Made by a program: the position numbers and the translations under genes
Notes under the pieces: generated by a model
The model's input: the letters and a program-made list of their open reading frames with translations, nothing else
Databases searched by the model: none
What the model was told of the DNA's origin: nothing
Assembly (NCBI GenBank): GCA_021768625.1
Contig: JAETUM010000047.1
Coordinates: forward strand, 1 to 41,204
Reading direction: 5' to 3'
Length of the DNA stretch: 41,204 nt
Origin: Candidatus Stoquefichus sp.
GTDB taxonomy: Bacteria > Bacillota_I > Bacilli_A > Erysipelotrichales > Coprobacillaceae
Shown: piece after piece, positions 9,144 to 17,384 of the stretch
Position numbering within the stretch: position 1 is the stretch's first letter
Layout: the number at the start of each line of letters is the position of its first letter

Positions 9144-10262
9144 ATGGAGAAGAGAATATTTAATAAATTGGGTGTTGAATCATCGTTATTAGGATTTGGG
9201 TGTATGAGATTTCCTTTAGATAAGGAAGGAAACATAGATGAAGAAGAGGCAGAAAAAATGATAGATTACGCTATAGAAAATGGTGTAACATATATTGATA
9301 CTGCATATCCATATCATAATGGTGATAGTGAACTATTTGTTGGAAAAGTATTGAAAAAGTATAATAGAAACTCTTATACTTTAGCAACAAAATTACCTAT
9401 TTGGGAAATTGATAGTCAACAAAAAGCAAGAGAAATTTTTGAATCACAATTAAAAAGATTAGATGTTGATTATGTAGACTTTTATTTATTACATGCATTA
9501 GATGAAAAAAAGTGGGATAAGGTTTTAGAATATAAAATTATTGAGTTATGTGAAGAATTAAAAAGAGAAGGAAAAATTAAATATTTGGGTTTTAGTTTTC
9601 ACGACGAATTTGAAGTGTTTGAAAGAATTATTCGTTATTATCCATGGGATTTTTGTCAATTACAATTAAACTATATGGATATGAATATTCAAGCTGGACA
9701 AAAGGGTGTTGATTTAGCGCATGAACTTGATATCCCATTAGTTGTCATGGAGCCTATTAAGGGTGGATCACTCGCAACTTTACCAGATGATGTTACAAGT
9801 ATGTTTAAAACTTACGACAAAGATGCTTCTTTAGCATCATGGGCATTACGTTATGTTGGAACACTACCAGGAGTTAAGGTTATTTTAAGTGGTATGTCAA
9901 CATTTGAGCAAGTGCAAGATAATATAAAGACTTTCCAAGATTATCAAAATCTTTCACAAGAAGAATTGGATATAGTTTTAGAGGTTGCTGATACATTACA
10001 TTCTAGAACAAAGAATGGTTGTACAGGATGTAGTTACTGTATGCCTTGTCCTTTTGGGGTTGATATTCCATCTAACTTTAAATATTGGAATAATTGCTTT
10101 ATTTATGATGATGCTCAAAAGTTTAAAACAAGATATCAAAGTTTAGCTAAGGAAGCGAAAGCAAGTCAATGTAAAGAATGTGGAGCATGTGAAAAAATGT
10201 GTCCACAACAATTATCAATTAGGGCTGATTTAAAAAGAGTTGTTGAAGATATGGGTGAATAA
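9144..10262 (+). CDS. Aldo/keto reductase with C-terminal 4Fe-4S domain
   Basis: A 372-residue protein with an aldo/keto reductase TIM barrel in residues 1-290 and a ferredoxin-like tail. The N-terminus (KLGVESSLLGFGCMRFPL) and the catalytic Asp and Tyr in YIDTAYPYHNGDSE, near residue 50-63, are typical. The tail holds two Cys clusters, CTGCSYCMPC near residue 293 and CKECGACEKMCP near residue 343, enough for 4Fe-4S clusters. Proteins of this type are common in anaerobic Firmicutes and may draw electrons from ferredoxin and not only NAD(P)H; the substrate is unknown. A DUF885 lipoprotein gene follows 13 nt later with its own AGGAGG, so the two form an operon. Confidence 0.9.
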   Translation: MEKRIFNKLGVESSLLGFGCMRFPLDKEGNIDEEEAEKMIDYAIENGVTYIDTAYPYHNGDSELFVGKVLKKYNRNSYTLATKLPIWEIDSQQKAREIFESQLKRLDVDYVDFYLLHALDEKKWDKVLEYKIIELCEELKREGKIKYLGFSFHDEFEVFERIIRYYPWDFCQLQLNYMDMNIQAGQKGVDLAHELDIPLVVMEPIKGGSLATLPDDVTSMFKTYDKDASLASWALRYVGTLPGVKVILSGMSTFEQVQDNIKTFQDYQNLSQEELDIVLEVADTLHSRTKNGCTGCSYCMPCPFGVDIPSNFKYWNNCFIYDDAQKFKTRYQSLAKEAKASQCKECGACEKMCPQQLSIRADLKRVVEDMGE

Positions 10263-10275
10263 GGAGGCGTTTGAT

Positions 10276-12054
10276 ATGACAAAAAGGATACTCACATATG
10301 TATTATCACTTGTTATGATATTCTCTTTAATGGGATGTCAAAAAGATACAAAGAGTAATGAAGAAACACAAAAAGAATTTGATGCATTTATTAATAAAGA
10401 ATTTGTTGATGCCATGGAAAATGATTATATGACAATGCATGTATATTTAGAGAATCCAAAGGATTATGGTGTTGATCAAAGTAAAGTTAAAGTAAGACTA
10501 GGTGTCTATTTAGATGAGAAGAGTCAAAAAGAAGCAATCAAAGAAGAACAAAGTTCTTATGAAAAGTTCAAAGAATTTGATAGAGAAAAATTGACAGAAA
10601 AGCAAAAAGATATTTATGATATTTATGAATATGAAAATTCATTAAGTGATAAATTGAGTGATGATAAATTTGATTATTATGAACCAGTATTTCAAAGTAT
10701 GACAGGTATTCATTATCAAATTCCAACATTATTTGCAGATTGGGAATTAAGAAATGAACAAGATGTTAAAGATCTTATTTTATTGGTTAAAGATGTTAAA
10801 CCATATATTGATAGTGCTTTAGAATATACAAAGAAACAAGAAGAAAAAGGATTGTTAATGTTAGATTTAGACAGTGTTATAAAATATTGTAAAAATATTA
10901 TTGATAAAGGATCTAAGAGTTCTGTTTTAACTTCTATGAATGAAAGTATAGATACTTTATCATTAGGTCAATCTAAGGCAGAGAAATATAAGAAAGAATT
11001 AAAAGAAGCTTTTACATCATCATTTGTGGTAGCATATCAAAATATTTATGATGTAATGAATGATTTTAAAAAGTCAGGAAAAAACAATACTGAAGGTTTA
11101 GCAAAGTTTAAATATGGAAAAGAATACTTTGAATTAAAATTACAACAAAAGATTGGAAGTTTAAAGACTGCCAAAGAAGTTAAAGAAATGATGGAAAAAG
11201 GATTTGATGATCATCTTCAAACTTTACAAGAAGTTATTATGAATAATGTTGAAGATATGCAACCCCTTATTAATAATAAACTACCAAACACATCATATAA
11301 AAGCTATAAAGATATATTAGACAGCAATAAAAAGAAAATCAAAGAAAATTTCCCTAGTGTTAATAATCTTGATTATGTTATTAAAGATATTAATGAAGAA
11401 ATAGCTTCGGATTCAGGTGTTGCAGCATATTTCAATATTCCTGCAATAGATGGAAATTCAGCTAAACAGTTACGTGTTAATCCTAAAAACGGAGGAGCTA
11501 ATACAATTGATACATATTCAACAGTATCACATGAAGGATTCCCAGGACACATGTATCAATATGCTTACATGTATGAAAATGTTGATAGTTTATATATAAA
11601 AGCAATAGCGAATGTTCTTGCTTATACGGAAGGATATGCAGTTTATGCTCAATATGAAAGCTTTAATTATCTTGATGGAATAAGTAAGGCGTTGTTAGAA
11701 GCATTTAAAGAAAATATGTTAGTTTCTTATGATGCTATTATTGTTGCTGATATAGGTATTCATTATGAAGGATGGTCTTTAGATGAATTTAAGAGTTATT
11801 TAAGAGGTAAAGGATTAGCTTTGGATGATGATGCATTCCAACAACAATATTTACAGTTACAGGCAAATCCTGCTGCATTTGAAGCTTATTATGTAGGATA
11901 TCATGAAATAGATATGATGAAGCAAGATGCTAAAAATCAATTAGGTGAAAAGTTTGATGAAAAGGAATTCAATAAAGCTTTATTAGAGAGTGGAACAGCA
12001 ACATTTGAGGTTGTACAACGTCATGTTAATGAGTATATCTCTCATGCAAAATAA
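10276..12054 (+). CDS. DUF885 family lipoprotein (putative metallopeptidase)
   Basis: A 592-residue secreted lipoprotein. Residues 1-20 are a signal peptide with the lipobox SLMGC, giving lipid-modified Cys21. The C-terminal half matches the DUF885 pattern: HEGFPGH at residues 419-425 and a downstream Glu in YTEGYAVYAQ near residue 452 look like the zinc ligands and general base of an HExxH-like metallopeptidase. The middle (residues 30-370) is Lys/Glu-rich and helical. It would act at the outer face of the membrane, perhaps on peptides; no substrate is established here. The start at 10276 is supported by AGGAGG at 10262-10267 and by the signal peptide that follows it. Confidence 0.88.
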   Translation: MTKRILTYVLSLVMIFSLMGCQKDTKSNEETQKEFDAFINKEFVDAMENDYMTMHVYLENPKDYGVDQSKVKVRLGVYLDEKSQKEAIKEEQSSYEKFKEFDREKLTEKQKDIYDIYEYENSLSDKLSDDKFDYYEPVFQSMTGIHYQIPTLFADWELRNEQDVKDLILLVKDVKPYIDSALEYTKKQEEKGLLMLDLDSVIKYCKNIIDKGSKSSVLTSMNESIDTLSLGQSKAEKYKKELKEAFTSSFVVAYQNIYDVMNDFKKSGKNNTEGLAKFKYGKEYFELKLQQKIGSLKTAKEVKEMMEKGFDDHLQTLQEVIMNNVEDMQPLINNKLPNTSYKSYKDILDSNKKKIKENFPSVNNLDYVIKDINEEIASDSGVAAYFNIPAIDGNSAKQLRVNPKNGGANTIDTYSTVSHEGFPGHMYQYAYMYENVDSLYIKAIANVLAYTEGYAVYAQYESFNYLDGISKALLEAFKENMLVSYDAIIVADIGIHYEGWSLDEFKSYLRGKGLALDDDAFQQQYLQLQANPAAFEAYYVGYHEIDMMKQDAKNQLGEKFDEKEFNKALLESGTATFEVVQRHVNEYISHAK

Positions 12055-12061
12055 ATATGAG

Positions 12062-12100
12062 AAAGATTTAACTTTGTATAAACATTGTTAAATCTTTTTT
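12062..12100 (+). terminator. Terminator after the DUF885 gene
   Basis: An 11-bp stem (12062-12072 with 12087-12097) with a 14-nt loop is followed by T residues to 12100. Confidence 0.85.
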
Positions 12101-12169
12101 CATAATGTGAAAAAAAGAAAAAATATTTTATTTTATGATAGAATAGTTCTGCTAATAGGAGGAACGTAT

Positions 12170-13333
12170 ATGGGATTAAAGATGAGGTATAATTTCTTAC
12201 ATTTATTTTATTGGTTTAGTTGTTGTTGTATTAATGGATTTATAGCTGTTTTTTTACAATATAAAGGCTTAACGAATACAGAAATTGGTATTGTAACAGG
12301 TGGTTCGTGCATTGCGACTATTTTTTTATCACCTTTTATTTCATCACTGATTTCAAAAATAAAAGGTTTAACAATTAAAAAATTAATGACAATTATTTTT
12401 ACTTTAACATGTGGTATGTATTTAATTATGGCGTATTTAGCATTACCATCTTTTATATTAATGGTCATATATATTATTATGTATGCATTAAATTTATCAA
12501 CAGTACCTATGTTGACAATGATTGCAATGAATTATATTAATGAAGGTATATATGTTAATTTTGGTTTGGCAAGAGGGATCGGATCTGCATCATGGGCAAC
12601 AAGTGCTTTGGTATTTGGACGAGTTTTAGCGTTTTTAGATACAAGTATATTATCAGTTGGTTATCTTGTTTTTACAATGATTACACTAATGATATTATTT
12701 ACTCTTCCTGAGAGCGAAATGAAACAAGTTAAGAATAAAAAAGAGGGGTCTATTTTTACTGTTATAAAGAAATACCGAATCTTTTTCTTTTTACTCTTAG
12801 GTTTTTGTTTTATGTTTGCAGGAGCAACATCAATAGGAACATATTTAATTAATATTGTTAAAAATTTAGGTGGAGATACATCATTATATGGAGTGGCCAT
12901 GTTTGCTATGGCATTTAGTGAACTTCCTGTTATGATGGCAGTTCCTAAATTAATGAAAAAGTTTAATAGCATTACCCTTATTTTAGTTGCTTCTATTTTT
13001 TATATTTTAAGAAACTATACAATAGGTTTGGCACCACATTTAATTATTTTAATTATTGGAATGATGTTTCAAGGATTATCTTATGGATTATTTACAGGAG
13101 TTATTACATACTATGTGACTTATAATTTAGAGACACAAGATCAAATGGCTGGACAAACAATGATAGGAATTATGACTTCTGGAATAGGTTCTACACTTGG
13201 AAATGTTTTAGGTGGTATTTTACAAGATACAATAGGGTTAAATGCTCTCTTTATGTTTGTATACATAATGACAGCTATTGGAGCTATTGTTATTGTTCTT
13301 TGTAAAGTAATGAGTAAGAGGTTAGCAAAATAA
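12170..13333 (+). CDS. MFS transporter
   Basis: A 387-residue integral membrane protein with about 12 hydrophobic segments, the size of a major facilitator superfamily permease. The first segment starts near residue 8 (FLHLFYWFSCCCINGFIAVF). Central charged loops such as KKYRI near residue 200 and the repeated GxxxxG patterns in the second half (GIGSTLGNVLGGIL) fit the fold. The general look resembles the LacY/nucleoside-symporter-like group (MFS_1-like), but the substrate is not readable. The ATG at 12170 is chosen for AGGAGGA at 12157-12163 and the membrane segment that follows. It stands alone between a terminator and the purF-like promoter region. Confidence 0.85.
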   Translation: MGLKMRYNFLHLFYWFSCCCINGFIAVFLQYKGLTNTEIGIVTGGSCIATIFLSPFISSLISKIKGLTIKKLMTIIFTLTCGMYLIMAYLALPSFILMVIYIIMYALNLSTVPMLTMIAMNYINEGIYVNFGLARGIGSASWATSALVFGRVLAFLDTSILSVGYLVFTMITLMILFTLPESEMKQVKNKKEGSIFTVIKKYRIFFFLLLGFCFMFAGATSIGTYLINIVKNLGGDTSLYGVAMFAMAFSELPVMMAVPKLMKKFNSITLILVASIFYILRNYTIGLAPHLIILIIGMMFQGLSYGLFTGVITYYVTYNLETQDQMAGQTMIGIMTSGIGSTLGNVLGGILQDTIGLNALFMFVYIMTAIGAIVIVLCKVMSKRLAK

Positions 13334-13406
13334 GATTATCATAAATTTAGTGGGTGTATAATTTTAATTAACATAATAAATAAAAATTATTATTATTTTA
13401 TAGACT

Positions 13407-13434
13407 TTGTTGTTAAAATCAACTAAAATATGAA
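13407..13434 (+). promoter_or_regulatory. Candidate promoter of the purF-like gene
   Basis: TTGTTG (13407-13412) and TATGAA (13429-13434) are spaced by 16 bp, upstream of AAAAGGAG and the ATG at 13461. It is a moderate match. No purine-type PurR box or guanine riboswitch is seen in 13334-13460. Confidence 0.45.
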
Positions 13435-13460
13435 TATGTTGAAAAAAGGAGAAATAAATT

Positions 13461-14870
13461 ATGAGTGGATTTTTTGGTGTAGCATCTAAAAATGATTGTG
13501 TAATGGATTTGTTTTTTGGTGTTGATTATCATTCTCATTTAGGAACAAGAAGAGGTGGAATGGCTGTATATGGTAAAAATTCGTTTAATCGTTCTATCCA
13601 TAATATAGAAAATTCACCTTTTAGAACAAAGTTTGAAAAAGATATAGAAGAATTTGAAGGAAATATAGGAATTGGATGTATATCTGATAGTGAGGCACAA
13701 CCATTGTTGGTTAACTCTCATCTTGGATCTTTTGCAATTACAACAGTAGGAAGAGTTAATAACTTAGAAGAGTTAAAGAATAACTGTTTTGCACATGGAA
13801 CATCACACTTTTTAGAAATGAGTGGAGGTGTGATTAATCCAACTGAGTTGGTTGCAGCTTTAATTAATCAAAAAGATTCTATTGTAGACGGTATTAAATA
13901 TGTTCAAGATATTGTTAAAGGATCAATGAGTATTTTAATTATGACTAGTGAAGGTATTTATTGTGCAAGAGATAAATATGGAAGAACACCTGTTATTATT
14001 GGAAAGAAAGATGGAGCATATTGTGCAACTTTTGAAAGTTCTGCATTTTTAAATTTAGGATATCATCATGTAAAGGATTTGGGTCCAGGAGAAATTGTTT
14101 TTATGACACATGATCAATTAAAACAAGAACAAAAACCTTATGAAAAAATGAAGATATGTTCATTCTTATGGGTATATTATGGATATCCAACATCTACATA
14201 TGAAGGTGTTAATGTAGAGGCGATGCGTTATCGTTGTGGAGATATGTTAGCACAAAGAGATGATGTTGCTCCAGATAGTGTAGCAGGAGTACCTGATTCT
14301 GGAATTGCACATGCGGTGGGGTATGCGAATCGTTCTGGGTATCCTTTTGCAAGACCTTTTATTAAGTATACTCCAACTTGGCCTCGTTCATTTATGCCAC
14401 AAAGTCAAGGTCAAAGAAATCTTATCGCAAAGATGAAATTAATTCCAGTACAAGAATTAATTAAAGATAAAAGTTTATTATTAATTGATGATTCTATTGT
14501 AAGAGGAACACAGTTAAGAGAAACAACAGAATTCTTATATCAAAGTGGAGCTAAGGAGGTTCATGTAAGACCTGCATGTCCACCATTGTTATATGGTTGT
14601 AAGTATTTAAATTTCTCTCGTTCTAATTCAGAAATGGATTTGATTACAAGAAGAGTTATTAGAGATTTAGAAGGAACAGAGGATATTAGTGATGAAATCT
14701 TACAAGATTATGCTAATCCAGATCATCCTAAGTATCAACAAATGTTAGATGAAATTTGTAAGAGATTGAAATTTACATCTTTAAGATACCATCGTTTAGA
14801 TGATATGATTGAATCAATAGGAATTAATCCTTGTGATTTGTGTACATATTGTTGGAATGGAAAAGAATAG
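13461..14870 (+). CDS. PurF-like amidophosphoribosyltransferase without the N-terminal Cys
   Basis: A 469-residue protein with the two-domain plan of glutamine PRPP amidotransferase: an Ntn glutaminase-like domain (1-225) and a type-I phosphoribosyltransferase domain (235-440). The PRPP loop LLLIDDSIVRGTQ is at 339-351 and VPDSGIAHAVGYANRSG near 277-293. Cys233, Cys380, Cys461 and Cys464 fall where the 4Fe-4S ligands of the Bacillus-type enzyme lie. The N-terminus reads MSGFFGV where PurF has CGxFGI after propeptide removal, so the catalytic Cys1 is replaced by Ser2 and there is no propeptide. It may be ammonia-dependent, may use Ser as nucleophile, or may have another role. No other purine gene is adjacent, which also argues against calling it the main PurF. 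Confidence 0.85.
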   Translation: MSGFFGVASKNDCVMDLFFGVDYHSHLGTRRGGMAVYGKNSFNRSIHNIENSPFRTKFEKDIEEFEGNIGIGCISDSEAQPLLVNSHLGSFAITTVGRVNNLEELKNNCFAHGTSHFLEMSGGVINPTELVAALINQKDSIVDGIKYVQDIVKGSMSILIMTSEGIYCARDKYGRTPVIIGKKDGAYCATFESSAFLNLGYHHVKDLGPGEIVFMTHDQLKQEQKPYEKMKICSFLWVYYGYPTSTYEGVNVEAMRYRCGDMLAQRDDVAPDSVAGVPDSGIAHAVGYANRSGYPFARPFIKYTPTWPRSFMPQSQGQRNLIAKMKLIPVQELIKDKSLLLIDDSIVRGTQLRETTEFLYQSGAKEVHVRPACPPLLYGCKYLNFSRSNSEMDLITRRVIRDLEGTEDISDEILQDYANPDHPKYQQMLDEICKRLKFTSLRYHRLDDMIESIGINPCDLCTYCWNGKE

Positions 14871-14872
14871 GC

Positions 14873-14900
14873 AAAACCAAATCTTTTGATTTGGGTTTTT
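14873..14900 (+). terminator. Terminator after the purF-like gene
   Basis: An 11-bp stem with one bulged G (AAAACC and AAATC pairing with GATTT and GGTTTT) ends in a run of five T residues, starting 3 nt after the stop codon. Confidence 0.8.
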
Positions 14901-14912
14901 ATGTTAAAAGGA

Positions 14913-14941
14913 TTGCTTTCAAATAAATGTTCATGTAAACT
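14913..14941 (+). promoter_or_regulatory. Candidate promoter of the ttcA-like/tcdA pair
   Basis: TTGCTT (14913-14918) and TAAACT (14936-14941) are spaced by 17 bp, after the preceding terminator and before the AGGAG and ATG at 14962. Confidence 0.5.
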
Positions 14942-14961
14942 GTATCCATAAGGAGATATTT

Positions 14962-15801
14962 ATGGATAGAACAAAACAAATAGAACAATCAATCATTAAG
15001 AAGTATAGAAAAAATATATGGAGAAAGTTTGTTAAGGGAGTACAAACTTATGATTTGATTCAACCAGGTGATAAAATAGCTGTTTGTATATCTGGAGGAA
15101 AAGATTCAATGTTATTGGCAAAACTTTTGCAAGAATTAAAACGTCATGGAAAATTTGATTTTGGTCTTGTTTTTTTATCTATGGATCCAGGTTATAATGA
15201 GAAGAATAGAAAACGTATTGAAGAAAATGCTGAGATATTGGGAATACCTTTAGAAAGATTTGAATCTGATATTTTTCAGGTTGTTACAAATATAGAAAAG
15301 TCACCTTGTTATTTATGTGCGAGAATGAGAAGAGGATTTTTGTATGCAAAAGCAAAAGAATTGGGATGTAATAAAATTGCTTTAGGCCATCATTTTGATG
15401 ATGTGATAGAAACGATATTAATGGGAATGTTTTATGGCTCGCAAATACAAACAATGATGCCAAAACTGCATAGTACGAATTTTGAAGGAATGGAACTTAT
15501 TAGGCCAATGTATTTAATAGAAGAAAAAGATATTATACAGTGGATGAACTATAATGATTTGCATTTTATACAATGTGCGTGTCGCTTTACAGAAGATATG
15601 GAAGAACGTGGAGAGATTGAGCATACTTCTAAAAGAGAAGAAATGAAAAACTTATTAAAGTATCTTGAAACAATGAACCCAAATGTTAAAAAAAATGTGT
15701 TTAAGAGTGTAGAAAATGTTAATCTTGCTACAATTATTGCATATAATGACGAAAATGGAAAACATCATTTTTTAGATGTGTATAATGAAAAAGGAGAATA
15801 G
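14962..15801 (+). CDS. TtcA-family tRNA 2-thiolation PP-loop protein
   Basis: A 279-residue ATP pyrophosphatase. The PP-loop SGGKDS is at residues 44-49. CYLC (Cys116, Cys119) and a later Cys pair near 205-207 match the three Cys that hold the 4Fe-4S cluster in TtcA-type enzymes. ALGHHFDDVIET near 140-151 is the second family motif. E. coli TtcA makes 2-thiocytidine at tRNA position 32; Firmicute members of this family are often less well characterised, and the modified base here is not certain. It starts behind its own promoter and is followed after 3 nt by tcdA, so two tRNA-modifying enzymes are co-expressed. Confidence 0.88.
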   Translation: MDRTKQIEQSIIKKYRKNIWRKFVKGVQTYDLIQPGDKIAVCISGGKDSMLLAKLLQELKRHGKFDFGLVFLSMDPGYNEKNRKRIEENAEILGIPLERFESDIFQVVTNIEKSPCYLCARMRRGFLYAKAKELGCNKIALGHHFDDVIETILMGMFYGSQIQTMMPKLHSTNFEGMELIRPMYLIEEKDIIQWMNYNDLHFIQCACRFTEDMEERGEIEHTSKREEMKNLLKYLETMNPNVKKNVFKSVENVNLATIIAYNDENGKHHFLDVYNEKGE

Positions 15802-15804
15802 ACT

Positions 15805-16503
15805 ATGTTTTCAAGATTTGCATTGTTAGTTGGAAACGACAATATAGAGAAACTTAGCCAGAAACATATTATTATTTTTGGCATAGGAGGTGTAGGTGGA
15901 TATGTTGTAGAGGCACTTGTAAGAAGTGGTGTTGGACATATAACGATTGTAGATAATGATACTGTTTCATATACGAATCTTAATAGACAAATTATAGCAA
16001 CTCATGAAACTATAGGTCAAAAAAAGGTTGACGTTATGAAAAAACATATATTATCTATTAATCCAAATTGTCATGTTGAAACAAAAGAATTATTTTATTT
16101 GCCAGAAAATGCCCATGAGATTCATTTAAATGAATATGATTATGTTATTGATGCAATAGATACAATAACATCCAAAATAGAGATAGCAGTATATTGTGAG
16201 GAAAATAATATTCCTTTAATAAGTTCGATGGGAACAGGAAATAAATTAGATCCTTCAAAATTAGAAGTTTCTGATATTTATAAAACATCAGTATGTCCTT
16301 TAGCAAAAGTAATGAGAAGAGAATTAAAAACAAGACATGTCAAACATTTAAAAGTTGTTTATTCTAAAGAAATACCAATAAAACCAACTTTTAGTCAAGA
16401 AGAAACAAAAAAAAGAACTGTACCAGGAAGTACAGCCTTTGTTCCTGCAAGTGCAGGTTTATTAATAGCAAGTGAAGTTATTAAAGATTTATTGAATTTA
16501 TAA
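15805..16503 (+). CDS. tcdA: tRNA threonylcarbamoyladenosine dehydratase (TcdA)
   Basis: ThiF/MoeB/E1-like adenylating enzyme of 232 residues that cyclises N6-threonylcarbamoyladenosine (t6A) at tRNA position 37 to ct6A. The nucleotide-binding motif FGIGGVGGYVVEAL is at 25-38. IVDNDTVSYTNLNRQI near residue 50 and the SSMGTGNKLDPSKLEVSDI block near 140 are typical of TcdA rather than MoeB or ThiF. Cys168 in SVCPLAK is at the conserved position. It has no C-terminal Cys-rich sulfur-carrier tail. The ribosome binding site AAGGAG lies inside the end of the ttcA-like gene, so the pair is tightly linked. Confidence 0.9.
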   Translation: MFSRFALLVGNDNIEKLSQKHIIIFGIGGVGGYVVEALVRSGVGHITIVDNDTVSYTNLNRQIIATHETIGQKKVDVMKKHILSINPNCHVETKELFYLPENAHEIHLNEYDYVIDAIDTITSKIEIAVYCEENNIPLISSMGTGNKLDPSKLEVSDIYKTSVCPLAKVMRRELKTRHVKHLKVVYSKEIPIKPTFSQEETKKRTVPGSTAFVPASAGLLIASEVIKDLLNL

Positions 16504-16513
16504 TGATTATTAT

Positions 16514-16541
16514 TTGCAATTGGTAAATATTTTGGTATAAT
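16514..16541 (+). promoter_or_regulatory. Strong plus-strand promoter facing the XRE gene antisense
   Basis: TTGCAA (16514-16519) is separated by 16 bp from TATAAT (16536-16541), which has an extended TGG just before it. Transcription would start near 16548 and read across the 3' end of the minus-strand XRE gene. The nearest plus-strand gene begins 370 nt further on and has its own candidate promoter. Confidence 0.55.
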
Positions 16542-16555
16542 GTTGCTGTAAGGAA

Positions 16556-16786
16556 TTAATTGTTGTCTTTGTCTGATGGAACATATGTAATAAGTTCATC
16601 AATAGTACAGTTTAAGTATGAACAAAGTTTACAAATAAGATTTGCATCTATTCTCTGAAATCTATTTTGACAATATCTATTAAAATTAGGTCGAGCAATA
16701 TCTAGGTCCTTACATATTTTGTTTTTACTAATATTATTTTCTGCTAATAACTTTTCAATATTAAGTATTAAATATCCATATTTCAT
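16556..16786 (-). CDS. XRE-family HTH regulator
   Basis: A 76-residue Cro/C1-type helix-turn-helix protein that fills one DNA-binding domain and nothing else. Residues 11-66 contain the five-helix pattern: LLAENNISKNKICKDLDIA (helices 1-2), NFNRYCQNRFQRIDANLI (recognition region) and KLCSYLNCTIDELITYVP (the typical end with TIDEL). The ATG at 16786 has AGAGGTG 7-13 nt upstream. The gene stands alone and convergent to tcdA. Small regulators of this type often belong to mobile elements or toxin-antitoxin pairs, but no partner is visible beside it. Confidence 0.85.
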   Translation of the reverse strand: MKYGYLILNIEKLLAENNISKNKICKDLDIARPNFNRYCQNRFQRIDANLICKLCSYLNCTIDELITYVPSDKDNN

Positions 16787-16849
16787 ACAAACACCTCTTT
16801 TTATAAGTATAATAAAATAAATATTGTTTAAAAATTATCTATAAAGTAA

Positions 16850-16878
16850 TTTACTAAATAGCAAGGGGTATGTATAAT
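16850..16878 (+). promoter_or_regulatory. Candidate promoter of the two-TM gene
   Basis: TTTACT (16850-16855) and TATAAT (16873-16878) are spaced by 17 bp, ending 38 nt before the ATG at 16917. Confidence 0.5.
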
Positions 16879-16916
16879 AAAAGAAGAAAATATAAAAGAA
16901 AGAGCTGAATGAAATA

Positions 16917-17333
16917 ATGAATATAAAAAACTTAATAAGGAAGTTATTTGTTTTAGATAGAGAGAGATACGAAAATAAACAATTAAAAGCATTTATAAGA
17001 TTAGAAGAAAATATTAATAATCTTGATAACATTGATTCTTATATTATGTGTTTTATAGAATCTATTCCTAAAGAAATAGATAAAATAGACTATAAGTATT
17101 ATTTTATTAATTTTAATTCTGATTATTTTAATATATTATATTTTAATCTTATGATTATGATGTTAATTATTTTTCCATTTGCAATAGATGAATACTATGG
17201 CTTTATTTTTATTGTTCCCATTATATACTTAATTATTTCTTTGATTTCTAATTTTGTTTTAACAATTAAAGAAATTAATGATATAAAGAAAAAATTTAAA
17301 AGAATATATCAAAATATACAAATGAAATTATAG
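16917..17333 (+). CDS. Hypothetical two-TM protein
   Basis: A 138-residue protein that I do not recognise. Residues 1-70 are hydrophilic and charged. Two hydrophobic segments lie at about 72-90 and 94-117, separated by a short DEYYG turn. A Lys-rich tail (KKKFKRIYQNIQMKL) follows. The likely topology is both ends in the cytoplasm with a very short external loop. The ribosome binding site is weak (AAAGAG about 15 nt upstream) and the gene is even more AT-rich than its neighbours, with heavy use of Ile, Asn, Lys and Tyr, which may point to recent acquisition. It lies beside the XRE regulator on the other strand. The reading frame is open over its whole length. Confidence 0.6.
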   Translation: MNIKNLIRKLFVLDRERYENKQLKAFIRLEENINNLDNIDSYIMCFIESIPKEIDKIDYKYYFINFNSDYFNILYFNLMIMMLIIFPFAIDEYYGFIFIVPIIYLIISLISNFVLTIKEINDIKKKFKRIYQNIQMKL

Positions 17334-17384
17334 TTCTTTTTTTCACAATTATAGACATTTCTCATACAATATAGAGAGGTGAAT

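Noticed and set aside
12208-12972. Minus-strand open frames across the MFS gene
   Set aside because: They are reverse-strand shadows of a complete membrane protein and have no ribosome binding sites.
13381-13405. AT-rich repeat suspected of being a terminator after the MFS gene
   Set aside because: No stem longer than a few A-T pairs could be formed without mismatches.
13461-14870. Naming the gene purF outright
   Set aside because: The catalytic Cys is missing and no purine gene is adjacent, so only PurF-like is supported.
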